A stretch of 64,000 nt of DNA from Bugula neritina (taxonomy: Eukaryota; Bryozoa; Gymnolaemata; Cheilostomatida; Bugulidae): the NCBI GenBank assembly GCA_964035545.1, contig OZ037768.1:9415241-9479240 (forward strand). Reading direction: 5' to 3'. The stretch's first letter is position 1, and each line of letters starts with the position of its first letter. A program made the position numbers and the translations under genes. This document shows positions 48,998 to 63,733 of this stretch, piece after piece. Under the pieces are notes generated by a model. That model searched no databases, was not told the origin of the DNA, and worked only from the letters and a program-made list of their open reading frames with translations.

Positions 48998-51112
48998 CTA
49001 GTTTCTCTTCCTGGCAGCATATTCCTCCCGCCACTTAATCTCTTGCTGCATTGCACGCTCTAAACGCAACTTCCGTAAGGCTTTCATCTGAAAATAAAAT
49101 AAATTATCATCAAATAGAAATTAAACTAGTCCTAAATCATAAATTAATGGCTTCATGTTTTAGAAATCTTATAAAACTCGAAGAAAGGAGCTTGTTAGCA
49201 CTTATTTACATTTTAACTTCGACGCTTGCTAAAACATAATAAGAAACTAGACAAATGCTAAAGTATTCATAGCAATGCAAAGGATGCACTTTTCATTGGT
49301 GAATAACTTCTGAAAACACTTGAGTTCATCAACCCAGACAGACAGACAGACAGCTGGAACTGGCCCAGGTTAGGACAGCTCTGTATGGCCAGTCCAAAGG
49401 TATTCACTAACTGTCAACAGGAGGTTTATCTTGGCAATCGAGAATAAAAAACAGGGAGAACTGTAGAGGAAAAGTTCTCTGTCAGGTTTAGAAAGCAAGT
49501 TATAGTTTGCACTTACATCATCTTCGTTGAGAGATGTATCTAGATGGGCTGTAGATTCAATCTAAAAATTAGATAGAATTGATTGAATGGTTTAATGACA
49601 ATGGCTATCCGTGTGTCAGTAGAAATGAAAAATATTGCCAAATACGGAATTTGACACTCTAATTTGAATTTAGCAATCAAATGTCACAATGTAGCGGAAG
49701 TTGACTGCAAGCCAACTAAGGAGTTAAGCTTGTAAAACAAAGTCTTTCCTAGGCATCTTACACAGCCTACCATCATGATGTACAGCCTACTTAACTGAGT
49801 ACAGTGAACTGCTAAAGAAAAGTTTAGAAAATGTCAAACAACTATCAATTTAGATAATCTGTACATGCATTTATCACATTCAACATAAAGTAAAACCTGA
49901 AAGAGCCCAAATACACAAAAACTGGTTAAAATACATATCACATTATATCTAAAGAGAAAAAAACACTTTTTTTTAATTACATTATTAGTTAAAATTAGTT
50001 TTGATGTTGCAGATAAAACAGCCAGTAAAGTTTAGGGCTAATGTAGTTTACTTGTTGGTGTATAATTTAGTTTAAATAATCAAAAAATGCGCCATAAATG
50101 AATGTAATGTAATCTACAATTGTTTTTGGGGTTAAGAAATGTAACAGTAAAAAGTCTTAAATTGAGTTGACTAGTTGGATATGCTAAAGAAGATAGGAAA
50201 AAATTTCCAGCTTTTAGGAAACAACAAAGTGCTTGTGGAAATATTGCATAACAAACTAGGCTGTATTAAAATCCTATTCACTTGGCACTTGGATGCTATC
50301 TAAAGTAGGCTATTGAGAGCTGCTAGTGGGAAACTAACCTTCCATTTCAGCTGTAGAAAATCAAAATTACCTTCAAACAGGAGATAACTCCTAATTTGTC
50401 CAAATAGTGTACTGTAGGTGTATCAGAAATATAAAGGCAAATGAGGAGATTTTTTGTGCAACAGATAATTGGGACAAACCAGTAAAGGAGTTGTTAGCAC
50501 TTGCATATAACATAACTTAGGGAAGACAACTTCCAAATCTTATAAATATTTATAGTAAGACAATGCAATTGTAAATATTACACACCTGTTGCTTTACAGT
50601 ATTAACTTTGTTAAAAATTTCTGGTCGGTTGAAAAAGTAGAAACAACTGACAGGAAATGCCATGTAGACTGCCATCTATAAAACACAATACAATATAAAA
50701 CAAAGTTATTCCATCACTAAAACTAAAATTATTACAGCTACAGTCCTTGCAAGTCAATATATAATGTACATTATAACCAAGTATTTTGATGGTGAAATAA
50801 ATGCATTTGCTGAAAAGTATTACAATTGTACAATTACGGGATCTCAGCTTTAAAAAACTCACCATTTGTGATTCAGCTTTTATGTCAATATTAAAATTTA
50901 CATCCGCCCACCAAATGATAGTAATGCACTATTTGTGCACCAATATTAGACTCAACTACTCCAGAATATACAGCACAAGCTATTTTCAAAACTAATTTAG
51001 ATTTAAAAACAAATATGCTGCAAGTGTTGATCTGCAACGAAATAAATCAAGTTGTTTAAAATAGCATATATGTTACCTTGAAGATTTCTAGCTGCCATGA
51101 CTTGCCTCCCAT
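48998..51112 (-). CDS. PET100: PET100-like cytochrome c oxidase assembly factor
   Basis: Small mitochondrial inner-membrane protein needed for complex IV assembly. Four short exons read leftward: 51112-51077, 50675-50586, 49561-49517, 49087-48998 (TAG). All join in phase 0 with GT-AG introns and encode 86 residues. The protein starts MGGKSWQLEIFK, continues MAVYMAFPVSCFYFFNRPEI (the family's single membrane segment with the YxxFPV..F...N.PE pattern) and ends in a basic helix RKLRLERAMQQEIKWREEY. Human PET100 is 73 residues. The extra length is mostly the small third exon (IESTAHLDTSLNEDD). The gene is too fragmented to show as a long open frame. Identification rests on the N-terminal pattern and size; I consider it probable. 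Confidence 0.82.
49335..49353. repeat. Short (CAGA)n microsatellite
   Basis: Four to five CAGA units in the last intron of the PET100-like gene. Confidence 0.8.
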
Positions 51113-52827
51113 CACAAACTTTTTCTTTACATGAAAGAATAAATTTTACTGCAGCTCATAAAGCATATATAAACAAAATAGCAAGTGTGGTGCTAACCTA
51201 CAACATGCAATTTAAGAGCAATCAATAAGACAAATAGAAACAAATGCTAGCTAACACAAGGGTAAAAATGACAGCAATGAAATAAGCTGATACATTTATT
51301 TAGGTTAAAGACAAAATAACACAGTTTACAAAATGGACAGTCTAGTAAAGCTAGGTTTTAGGTAACAGAAAAAGATAAAAGCCAATACAAATTATGTGTG
51401 AAAGTAAGAGAAATTTGATTGATGACTTTTTACTGCAGCCTAGTGTAGAGAAAAAATAGGGTTAACCTAAGAGAGTATAAAATAATGTTTTATAATTTTT
51501 GAAAGCGGTGTTTATAGTAGACCTAAAAATGTTACTGAGTGTTGCATAGAATAATTGGCCAATAGCCAAGGGTTTTTTATGAAGATCCAATAATTTTTAC
51601 TTAAAAAAACCTATTTCAAATCAATACACACAAATTGTGTCCAGATCTTGATAATTGAATAAGAAAGTTATAGATGGCAGAATGATTTTTATTTACGTAT
51701 GAGCAATTGTTGATTTTTCTTTATTTTTCACAGCTTCCGCAAAAGTTATAAATCAATATACTTGTTCGGGTGATTATTCTCTAAATTACAAACAATACAG
51801 CTTTGAATGTAAACTAAAAAGCTGAATTACATAAGTTATAAACTTTTAAGATAGTTTCTTGCATCACTTTACTTTATGGTGAAACAAGGTATTACCTGAA
51901 ATTACTGAGATTAGAAACAACTTAACTAAATTTAACCTAACTTACAATAGCCTTATTGGTTTATCCTTTACAATTCTGCAAGAGCACATTAGTATTGAAA
52001 AATGATAATTGATAATTATAAATATTAAATTAACATTTTATCAGAAACTCAATCAAAAATAAAATCTTTCACTCATTTACTTGAACACTAAAGCTAAAGT
52101 ACTGCATTGCCATCACAATTATAGGTATTATGATTACAATAATGGTTATGATCATTTCTCCTTATCTTTATAATGCCATAGTAACAGTTACTATGGAAAA
52201 CTAAAATAAGAGTAATATTGATATTGTTGCTATTAGATGATAATGGTTATAATGATGAGAAACAGTTGCATAAAGATTACAAATAAAAACCAAACTCATA
52301 ATCATTATCACTTCATGATGCCATGATAACTATTATAACTGAGCTCTATTAATAGTTATTACCCATAGGCTACCTAAAATGGGCAAAGACACAGAGTGCT
52401 TTAGATTTTTAACTGTGTAACAATAAATATTTTCAGTTGATAGGTACATGTATAAGTAGGGCCTATTTCATTATTTTAAGGTTGTCTCACATACCTCATG
52501 GTAAACTTATAATGCAATAAGCATCAGAATTCAGAAGTAGCATACATTTAGGTTAACATTCCTTTGTGTAAGTGGGAGTAGCTATAAGAAGAGTAGTCAT
52601 ACTGATAGATGCTTAATTTCTACAGTGTCATTGTTATTATCATATTCAATTTCAAAATTACATTTTTAATCATTAATTATAGAGCCATTTTCATTTTTAT
52701 ATACATGGTAAAAAAGTTAAAAACTTTATATCAAATAATCAGATAATGGCACCTCGATTACAATCAATAATTAATTTTAAATTGTTATAATTAAATTTAA
52801 CTTTGAGCTAAGCCCAATAGTAACAGT
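51113..52827. other. Intergenic region upstream of PET100, nothing recognised
   Basis: AT-rich DNA, partly with triplet-like low complexity (about 52100-52380). It includes the presumed promoter of the leftward PET100-like gene. No exon or RNA gene was recognised. Confidence 0.5.
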
Positions 52828-52835
52828 AATAGCAC

Positions 52836-53518
52836 GTTTTCATCCCAGATAGACGCTTCCTGGTTAGACGCTAGGCTAAATTTCCCACTTGGACGCTTCC
52901 AAGTTAGACGCCATTTTTTATTTTGGTGCCATATAATTACATAGTAATATGCCTATATAATATACATATATAGCTGTAGCATTGATTGCTAAATAGCTAT
53001 GGTGCTAATAGCTATAATAGCTAACATAAATTATCTGGAATAATATTCTAATTTTCATAGATTTGTGTAGGACAAAAACACAGTAATATATTAATAATAA
53101 ACATTATTTTTAATTAATGAACACTCATTAACAAAATATCTGTTCAAACAAGAAACGAAAAATATGTAAGGGAGTGCCGATATTCGGACTGTCGGCATCC
53201 GTGAGCCGAAACTCGGTCAACTGTCGGTTTACATGAATCAGCAAAATTAGCTTCAACCAAGTGTATAGGTATTGTATAAATAATAAAGGGAAAGGGACAA
53301 AGCTAGTTACTAGACAAATAATACGCTATTGTTAAGATATAAGCTAACGTTCTTGTGATGGCATTTAGGGGGGGTAACTCTGATATTTACCACGCAATGT
53401 GCTTTATTTAAATATACATATATTTAAATAATATTTAAATAAATTGTACATAAAATATATATTGTACCAATATAAATAAATAGCGTCTAACTGGGAAGCC
53501 TCTCTCTGGGATGACACC
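52836..53518. mobile_element. 683 bp non-autonomous hAT-like DNA transposon
   Basis: 8 bp direct repeats AATAGCAC (52828-52835 and 53519-53526) flank an element with short terminal inverted repeats GKTKTCATCCCAG. Just inside, TAGACGCTTCCTGGTTAGACG at the left matches GAGAGGCTTCCCAGTTAGAC at the right, inverted. The left end has further GACGC-containing subterminal repeats. An 8 bp duplication with short TIRs and subterminal repeats is typical of the hAT superfamily. No transposase is present. A GC-richer patch with inverted CCGA/TCGG motifs (53175-53230) lies inside. Confidence 0.82.
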
Positions 53519-53689
53519 AATAGCACTACTCATAGTTATAATAATTCTTATACTTATAAGCCTAAGAAGCTGCAGTCACTGTCAGTAATGACTAATGTGT
53601 AATGTCAAACTAAAAACAAATAAGTCTTAGCTGTTTGAGATTAGGTATAAAAATCTGAATATGAGCAATACTAAGGAGTTACTAAGTTT

Positions 53690-54890
53690 AAGAGTAGCTG
53701 TAACTCACAGTATTAGTATAAAACTTAGACTAATACTAATACTAATAGTAATAGTAATACTCGATTCACTTACACTTACAGTCACATCATCAATGATCAT
53801 AACTTCACTATCAGGATCATCAAATTAAAATTTAATAGATCATCATTATGATTAACTTTAAGTTTAACTCATTAAGTTAATGATTAAGATTGAGAGTCAG
53901 TAAAATTAATATTAAAACTAAAAGGCAGTTAAAGTTGAACTTAATGTAAAACTATAAGTAAAACTAAATATTATTGACTTAGTAATTATTGCACTTGCAG
54001 TCAAATATTAAATTTAATATAAATATATGCATATAAATTAAAATAACAAAACTTAATTGCATTTGCTGTAATTATATAATATCAAAATGTATTATAATAT
54101 TAATAATATTGTTTATATTTCAGCAATAACCACAATGTTCTACTGATTACTGTAACTGGTAATTATTAGTATTGGTGTGGGCATTGACTTTGATATTCAT
54201 AATAATATTATTGTGTAACTTTGACTCAATTGCAGGCTTTAGACAACCTTGACGCAAGTCTGGATTTTTATTTGAGGTTTGGATACTTACATATTCTACT
54301 CTATTGTCAATACTGTTCAAGATATTAAGCTATGGGCCACACGCTATTTTTGCAAGTGATAGTTATTTTTCCTATGAAGTGCAACAGCAATAGGGGACTA
54401 CCTGCATAATTCTCTAACTTTCAAAAGAATACGAACGAATTTGGGTTATGGCGCGTTAGTCCTGTTATTCGCGCAACTAAATTTCAATTTTGTGCTTACT
54501 AAAAACTTCTTCCAGGAACCACAGGCATTCAGATTTACTGTTATACTTATTGTTAAAGGTTGTAACTCAGTTTAAGTTTGTAGTTTTATTCCGCATTATG
54601 ATTATTAACTTTAAGAGACAGAGTTAGACACATGCAATTGCTTTCGGTCGAAGTGTTACACTTTCACTTTGACTTGCTCTTACTCTTACTCTTACTCTTA
54701 GTCTTAGTCAGTATTACTCTTAATCTTAATCTTAATCTTAGACTTAGAGTTAGACTGAGACTCGGCTATCACCATGATGATTGATGATAATCATCATAAA
54801 TGATTATCATAGTGATTGATAATGATAGTAATTTATAATAATAATGATGATCACTTGATCATGATGATGTAATTCAAATTGAAATTGTAC
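53690..54890. repeat. Mixed low-complexity tract: ACTAAT/AGTAAT and CTTACT hexamers
   Basis: Includes TAATACTAATAGTAATAGTA (about 53730) and a clear (CTTACT)n to (CTTAAT)n hexamer run (about 54685-54745), then ATGATGATAATCATC-type repeats up to 54870. The middle (about 54230-54600) is ordinary sequence with one GGGCCACACGCTATTTTTGC stretch, reminiscent of the MITE end at 14977. Confidence 0.6.
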
Positions 54891-54919
54891 AACTAAATTC
54901 TACTAACTAAAACAAATAT

Positions 54920-55790
54920 TCGTTATTTTTGTTAATGACCCACCCAACTGTCTTGATTGCTCATGTGCCTTGTTTGTTGGTGATACCCATGTCTACCAGG
55001 AGATAGCCTCATTTAGTGACTGCAGCAGGTTCCAGCGAAATCTAGGTTCTCTTGGTGCGTGGTCAGACAAGTGGCGTATGTCAATGTCATTCAACATATC
55101 TAAGAGCAAAATAATAAGTTTCAACTCTGTAGTTGATACTCCCAATTATACATGGAATGGATCAGCGCTAGATCATGTAAACTCTACAAAATACTTGGGT
55201 GTTACACTGCAATCAGACTGCAGGTGCAACCAACATATATCAAATAAAATACTAGATGCTAGAGGACAATTGGGTATGATTAAAAAAGCTCTCTACTGGA
55301 CAGCCGTATGAGCACAATTCATTGCATACAAAGTATTGTGTCTACCACACCTTGAGTGTTCCAGCGCAGTTTGGGACCCAACCTGGAAGATATTTCTGGC
55401 TTAAAAAAAATACAAGTGGATGCAGTGCGCTTCATAGTTAATATTAAAGGTCGCGAAGATGTTGAAAGTGCCATGACGAAACTCTGCCTACAGCCCTTTG
55501 AACAACAAAAGAGACCCAGACAAATTAATCTTCTTATGAAGATTCTGGCAAAAGAAGAACAACATTTAATTCTCAGCTCTACTTATAATGACCTGCTGAA
55601 CAAATCAACAAACAGCACTATGCAGACTTGCTCCCAAGCGAGGGGACAGCCCCGATCAGTGGGTGCTAACAGTACCAAGTACCTAAGCAGTTTTCTCCCA
55701 AGGACTATTCGGGATCTGAAAGTTGGTCACAATCAAGACAATAGTTCAGAGACCTCCATAAAACAGGATTAAGTTCCTGTTCAGTCAATA
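54920..55790 (+). pseudogene. 5'-truncated LINE (Jockey/CR1-like) reverse transcriptase 3' end
   Basis: Retains the last RT block (VNDPPNC..., then LFVGDTHVYQEI where FADDT is expected), the W..KW.MSF.I.K thumb region, NSTKYLGVTLQSDCRCNQHI, and in a shifted frame after about 55360 DAVRFIVNIKGREDV, up to SFLPRTIRDL near the usual ORF end. The catalytic FADD is mutated to FVGD, and at least one frameshift splits it (the two frames are 54970-55311 and 55356-55772). Dead copy. It covers the region 3' of the fragment at 28911-29330. Confidence 0.82.
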
Positions 55791-55971
55791 CAGCCCAACA
55801 GTACTAACTGTATGACTATTGACCAATGACTGTTCAACATATTACCCATAAGTAAGTGCAAGTAAATTAAAATATCACTATCACTAAGAAACTAATGAGT
55901 AATGACTAAACAGCAAAAGTAAAAGTAAGACTAAATGTGAACCCACAACAGACTTGGACTGTTAGTCACAG

Positions 55972-56446
55972 GTTACTGTCGTTTCGAACACAAGTCATTT
56001 TGTACACAGCCGTTTTGTACACAAGCTGCTGTCCATTTCGTACACAAAATGAATAACAAATTAATCCATTAAATAACCACTTTAATCATGAATGATACTA
56101 GTTTACTTATTTATTGCATCCCAGCTCTCTCCCTCCCAGCATATTTTTTGAAACAAAAAATATATATATTCATTTACTATGTGCTGCCATCTATTGACAA
56201 CAATATCTAAACCAACAGAGCAGCTCCCCCTAACATCTACTATATATCAAATAATAAATAGGCACGTAGCATATTGAAATGTGCAAATTACTTATACTTG
56301 TGAGAGGTACTGTATGACTCATACATCAAACAATAAATAAATATAAAAAATATTTGTTTTAGTTGGCTTATATTCATGTGTACAAGACGACCTATCAGAT
56401 GTGTATGAAGCGACCTGACAAAGTGGGTACAAAATGACTTGCACCC
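55972..56446. mobile_element. Inverted-repeat element with TTTTGTACACA motifs (putative MITE)
   Basis: CAAGTCATTTTGTACACAGC near 55991 is mirrored by GTACAAAATGACTTG near 56427-56441. Additional TTTYGTACACAA copies at the left end (56012-56050) have relatives GTGTACAAGACG and GTGTATGAAGCG at the right end. The AT-rich centre has no ORF. The target duplication is not resolved, so the limits are approximate. Confidence 0.55.
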
Positions 56447-56639
56447 ATTAATGTTATGACTAACTTGAGCTTAATCCCAATAATATTCATATTGCAATAG
56501 GCAAGAACCTGATTGCTATTCTATTACAATTTTAGTTTCAATTTTAAGTTTATTCAATTACAAACCTAATAATAATGAATAATTACAAAGATGATAAGTG
56601 TAACAATGGTATTCGTTTTAAAAAGTAACTCGTAAGGCT

Positions 56640-56960
56640 TATGCTAATGCCATTACTAACAGACTCAGTATAACTCTATAAGATTAAGTGTTAGTATAAA
56701 TATAATGATTAGAATATGTCTATTAGTATCAATATGAGTACCACTATCTATGAATCACCACCAACATATTATAAATATATTTGCTGTGACCAAGAGTCAG
56801 AGTTATACTCATACTAATAGTAAATGTTTATGTAATAGTAATACTCATAGTGTTAGTAACACTGTTACACTTGTAGTTAGTAATACTTATTGTTACATTG
56901 AAATAAAACTGAGCTTTGATGTGGACTGTTATACTCTTGGTGACAATCATACCAATGTTA
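56640..56960. repeat. Triplet/hexamer low-complexity tract
   Basis: ACTCATACTAATAGTAAATG and TAATAGTAATACTCATAGTG-type sequence. The open frames over it are artefacts. Confidence 0.6.
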
Positions 56961-57274
56961 AGCCATAATATGATCTTACTCGAAGTCAATAATATGAATA
57001 GTTATAATTATACTAATTTTTATTGCAAGTACAATTTTTGTATACAGCAAGATAGAAAGTTGTGTCTGCTGTTCAACTTCCAATTTTATGGTGGCGGATT
57101 TTGGACAGTTGTGTTTCTAACTAAATTGTCAAAGTGTTTATGCATAGATCTTAAAAACGAATTTTTGTTTTGAGTTTGAAATTAGGCATAGCATGTCAAA
57201 CACCTCATCACTAAGATGTTGATAAAAATCCATTTTATAATATAGTTAACTGTTATTTTGTTTACATATTACAG

Positions 57275-58870
<1,596 letters not shown>

Positions 58871-59083
58871 GTGCAACAGCCTCTCTACCAAAACATATGC
58901 CAAAGAAGAAGCTTCTATATTACATCTATGCAATGCAGACTTGAAATTTATACCAAGCCCAACTTACTATGATCCTATAACTATGACGAGTATGCACAAA
59001 TTACACAAGTCTCAACATCTCTGATACTCTCATGTTGACAGCTTTAGTTTTATATACAAATGAAAGTTATTTGTAGTTTGATT

Positions 59084-59089
59084 TTTATT
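59084..59089 (-). terminator. Poly(A) signal AATAAA, 14-3-3 gene
   Basis: TTTATT on the plus strand, about 380 bases beyond the 14-3-3 stop codon. The gap to CDC7 (58871-59465) holds only the 3' ends of these two convergent genes; nothing else was recognised there. Confidence 0.45.
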
Positions 59090-59465
59090 TCATCTGACAA
59101 TTGAAAATACAATACAGGTGCCAATACTAAACAGTATTTTCAAGTTTGATCCACATGATATATAATTGTATGCATATGTATATATATATCTTATAATTAT
59201 TCTACTGCAAAACTGAACACTGTTGGGTAATATTAAAAGAACACTGCAACTTAAAACAATAATGGCAAAAATTAGAAACAAAAAGCATGAACTTTGATGG
59301 TATTCCAATGATACTGAAAGGGGCCCAACAACAAATCTAACTAAATGAAATTGACAGCGTTTGCGTATAAATATTGTCAGACAATTTACAGAAATAGCTA
59401 ACACAACGTTCAAGCTGTAAATTCACAATACTTAAGTATTCTTAAAAAAATATGAACACTTGAAT

Positions 59466-62400
59466 TTAGGAGGCTTCCCCTTCGATATCTTGAACATCTC
59501 CTTCATTTCTCTCTTGACTATCCTTTCCCTCTGCAAGAGATAATGGGTGAGATACTCCAAGTCTGAACTGACATAATTACCATGCAATTTTATGCATACT
59601 TGATGTAAATTATCCAAAATATTTATTATATAGTAATATCTCACCATCTGATGGCATATCCGAAGTCCACAGAGTTAGATTATCTCTTAAAAGTTGCATT
59701 ATCAATGTAGAGTCCTTGTAACTTTCTTCATTCAGAGTATCTAGCTCAGCAATTGCATCATCAAATGCAGCCTTGGCTAAACGGCAAGCTCTATAAACAA
59801 AACGAGCAGCTTAATGTATATTAGTATTACATTTACAATGTAGTTTTACACATTTGGGTTACATGTTTTGTGATTCAGAAACTCGCGCAAATAGGATGAT
59901 TTGACATGCATAATGCTTATCTACATTCCATCACAAGCAGCTTACTATCTAAAATGTGTTTGACCAAGTGTATACAAGCTAACCTTAGACAATAATTGGC
60001 GGTCTCTTTTACTATTTAACAAATCACTGAAAGGAAATTGATGTTAGAAAAAGTAATAAATAAAAAATAAAAACTTGAATGGACACAATTATACAAAACA
60101 GAACCATCTATAGATAATATATACTATATGGCCCTTCACCTATCAGGAGAGTTGAGAATCTCGTAATAGAACACAGAGAAGTTGAGAGCAAGGCCCAGCC
60201 TGATAGGGTTGGTAGGTGGTAGAGACTCAATGGCGACATCATTAGCACTTTTGTAGGCAAGAAGACTGGATTCAGCAGCTTCCTTACGGGAGTTACCCTT
60301 AGCAAACTCAGCCTTGTACCGGCAGTAATCTCCCTTCCTATAAGCAAAGCACCGGTGAACTGGCTGTTATATAAATGTAAACTTCCTGTAAATACAGGCA
60401 CTGTACTTGCTTATCTTAAAGCTTTAATTTTTGCTCACACTAACTACACCAATATGGCACAGTGACATTCCATCTTCATAAATTATAGATTTTGCTAACC
60501 ATAGTTTGATTTTCAAAAACAAAAAGAATAAACAACAAAGATGAAGTAATTTTGTAGTAAAATTCAGTACAGCCTACAGGTAAATACTTCATTGCAGCAG
60601 AACAATTTCAAAATGTATAGCAAGTTATCAATTATCAAAAAAGAGGCCCAGTGGTGACCTAAAGAACATAATGGCTCAGTATTTAATAGGTACGACCACC
60701 ACGACCACCACTACCACCAGTGATGATGACTAGTAGTCATAGTGGCAATAGGGAATCACAGAGTTTCATCAACGCTACACTAGTACAAACAGTTGCAAAA
60801 CCAAGTAGCATTAACAGTACATAAACCATGTAAGCATGTTTTTCCAAATGATCACGGTGGAAGTGTAGAAAAACTATTACACTAATAAAAATTTACTGCA
60901 AGCCAAACTAAAGACAACAGCTTGAATCAAGAGTTATTGATTCCCCACAAGCCTATATTTTCCATCCATTTGAGACAGAAACTAAAGCAAAATCAAACAT
61001 ATTGCCCTATTTGGGGTTTAGAAAAAAGAAATGACATATGTTAACATGGCTAGGGTCATTGCATCATTTTAAATTTAGTTATAATCCCTCCAAGGATAAA
61101 ATGGTAACTTTAAATAAGATAACAGCTTCAGTCAATATGTTGGTGATTTTTCATTAAAAAAACTGCTAGCCAAGTTTATATCCTATAAAACACCGTGTTT
61201 ATTCATACTTACATTTTGTTGTAAAAAACTTTAGATTCTCCAGTGGCTGCAGATGCAAGCAAATGAAGGTCTATGATTTTTAATATGTCTTCACATATAT
61301 CTGCCAGCTCTTTTTCAATCTACATGTTCACAGATATTGTACAAATTATGTGCAAGCTAGGCCATAAGTTACATAATATTCAAATAAAATGCTTTGCAAT
61401 TTAATTATATTTAATAAAAATAAGAGTTTTAAACTGCTCAACACAGAGAAGATCATGTGTAGCTGACAAAAATTATGTTTATTGACTGTCAACCATTTAG
61501 TATTTGTGCACCTTGATTAGCTATTGTAAATGTCAATCTTTTCAAGTATACTATTTTCTGCTTTAGACTAAATGCAACACATGAAACTACAAGTGGATAT
61601 ACATACATGGACTCTATAATCATTCAGCAAAGTAAGTTTACTTTGCTCTGCTCCTTTAGCCTCTTCTTTCTGCTCCATGCTACTAAGAATTCTCCAGGAT
61701 GCTCTCCTGGCACCAATCACATTTTTATATGCAACTGATAAAAGATTACGCTCTTCAACTGTTAACTCCTGGTCTAATTTTGCAACCTTTTTCATGCTTT
61801 CAACCATTTCTGTAATATAAGTAATTAAAAAGAGATTATTATGTTAAAGTTCATGTTCTTCCAATTTAGGATTTAGGTTTGGGGTAATGTTTTACGAGCA
61901 TATAGCAATAATAATATTATCAATAAGTAGATTTTCTATTTAAAACGAAGGTTCTACATAAAATTAGGTAACTATTAATATAAAACATCAACTGATTTAT
62001 TCAACAATGAACATATAATGAGCTGGTTCTAAAAACTGCAAAAAGATTACTATCTGCTATAACTGTAAACTACATTTAGAATTGGAAACTAATAAGTAAG
62101 TTTGTCCAGCCTGGCTATGTTTGCATATATGTACACAGCATAGCCAAGGATAATTTTAATGTTAATAACTGCAATGATACAAATACTTATTAGATTATTA
62201 GCTTACAGTGTGCTAATACCAATTGAATTTGGATTTAACTTTTGCAAGTTTCCACTGAAATGCTAAAAAGTTGTAATAGAGAACTTTAATTTAGATTTTG
62301 GTTTAGTTATTAAATTTCTATGAGTATCAGTTATGTTATTGTTATTTGAAGTTTATACTGGAAAATGTTGGCCCATTCACCAAATTTATGCTTTCACAGA

Positions 62401-63733
62401 GTTTCTGCCCAATGACTAATCATTGGTTAGAAAGTCAGTGAAAGCATAAATTAGTGAATTGAAATTGAATTGAAATTCTTTGTGTCACCATAACAAAGAG
62501 CTAAATAATAGTACTAGTAGTGATAATCTTATAACTAGTCATCATTGCCTTATATATGTTAGATATGCTTTGTGTTGAATATAATAGTTATATGCTATGT
62601 TGCTCATATGGCATTAGATTTGTGCTTTACTAATTCGGAAGTCGGGACATTAGCATCTTTTTCTAAACATCTTTGAATTTGGCACACAAAAATACCATAG
62701 AGACTATTTTATTAGCCCATTTAAATTTTTGAACCAAACTTTAAAGTAACGAACCAAATAAAGTAAAGTGGCTCACTTTTAAACTAAACTGCAACTGCAT
62801 TATTTAAGCAACAAATCATGGAATATTAAATAAATAACTGCTACTGCTGGAGTTTCAAATAGTAAAATTTAAAATTATTATCAATTTAATTTAATTGAAA
62901 CTAAAAGATATTAAATCTAATGTACTTCTAGGTTGAATGAGTAACCAAAATTTAAAACTGCCTCTGTTAATATCAAGGGAAATGGTATAGTAAAACTGTA
63001 AAACTAAATTACAAATAAGTAATAACCATAGTCTATAACTACAAGGAAGCTACATTTTTCAACGAATTGCCAATTTGATATTTTACAATTTAATTATTAA
63101 TAATTGGAGAAAAAAATGGAAAGTAATCTGAACATAGAGGACTCAAATATTAATTACTATTAGCATTAGTACTACTATTACAATATGAATATCAATATAC
63201 TCTAAAAGTAAAAATAAAAATCTATAAAGTCTTAACTCTCTAAAGTAAAACTAAAACTAAAAATCTCAAGCAAGTTCTCGGTTTTTGTAAAGTTCAATCT
63301 GAATCTCTAAGTCTAACCTCTTAAAGCTACACTTACTAACCCTAAGTCTTACTCAATTACATCTAGTTTTACAATTACTAATAGTATTACTGAATTAGTC
63401 AATTGAATTTAGTTTTATTGTTTCTGACTATCTCCGTCTGTGGGTGTTACAGTTACACTAACACTAACAGTAACGCCATACTGATACTGCGGCTCTTTAA
63501 AATTAACAACACTAACAGTAATAGTCTAACACAAAGTACGACTACAGTCTTACAGCTACACTTATTCTTACAATTACTGACTCTGTGAGTGAAAGTAAGT
63601 CAAAGTGTTACTTTTAACTTCTTAGTTTATGATGAATATGAATATGATGAAGGAACTCATAAGTCTTACCATCATATCTCTCAGCCTGCTCTGCCAACTT
63701 AGCCAAATAAACATTATCATCTCTATCAGCCAT
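59466..63733 (-). CDS. YWHAE: 14-3-3 protein, epsilon class
   Basis: Dimeric phosphoserine/phosphothreonine-binding adaptor. Six exons read leftward: 63733-63670, 61809-61607, 61319-61213, 60337-60140, 59790-59645, 59530-59466 (TAA), giving 260 residues. Motifs: start [40 protein letters not shown] with RRASWRI (basic groove Lys/Arg), [19 protein letters not shown] (Arg and Tyr contacts), [20 protein letters not shown] and [20 protein letters not shown], then [19 protein letters not shown]. An acidic tail ([17 protein letters not shown]) follows. The Ala-Cys-Arg-Leu-Ala-Lys after NSPDR and the tail type favour the epsilon class. The open frames seen in each exon run on into introns; the last exon is read in a different frame from the long open frame over it. 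No damage seen. Confidence 0.96.
60693..60720. repeat. Short imperfect ACC repeat in a 14-3-3 intron
   Basis: CGACCACCACGACCACCACT and neighbours, inside intron 3. Confidence 0.7.
63100..63600. repeat. Triplet/hexamer low-complexity tract in 14-3-3 intron 1
   Basis: Sequences such as TTACTATTAGCATTAGTACT and GTTACACTAACACTAACAGT. Same family of cryptically simple sequence as at 9480, 27388, 53690 and 56640. Confidence 0.6.

Noticed and set aside
54330-54360. GGGCCACACGCTATTTTTGC, similar to the end of the MITE at 14977
   Set aside because: Only one short end-like stretch; no partner end or duplication found nearby, so not called as an element.
59432-59647. 71-codon minus-strand frame covering the end of the 14-3-3 gene
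   Set aside because: It reads through the last intron. The true last exon (59530-59466) is read in another frame that matches the family's acidic tail.
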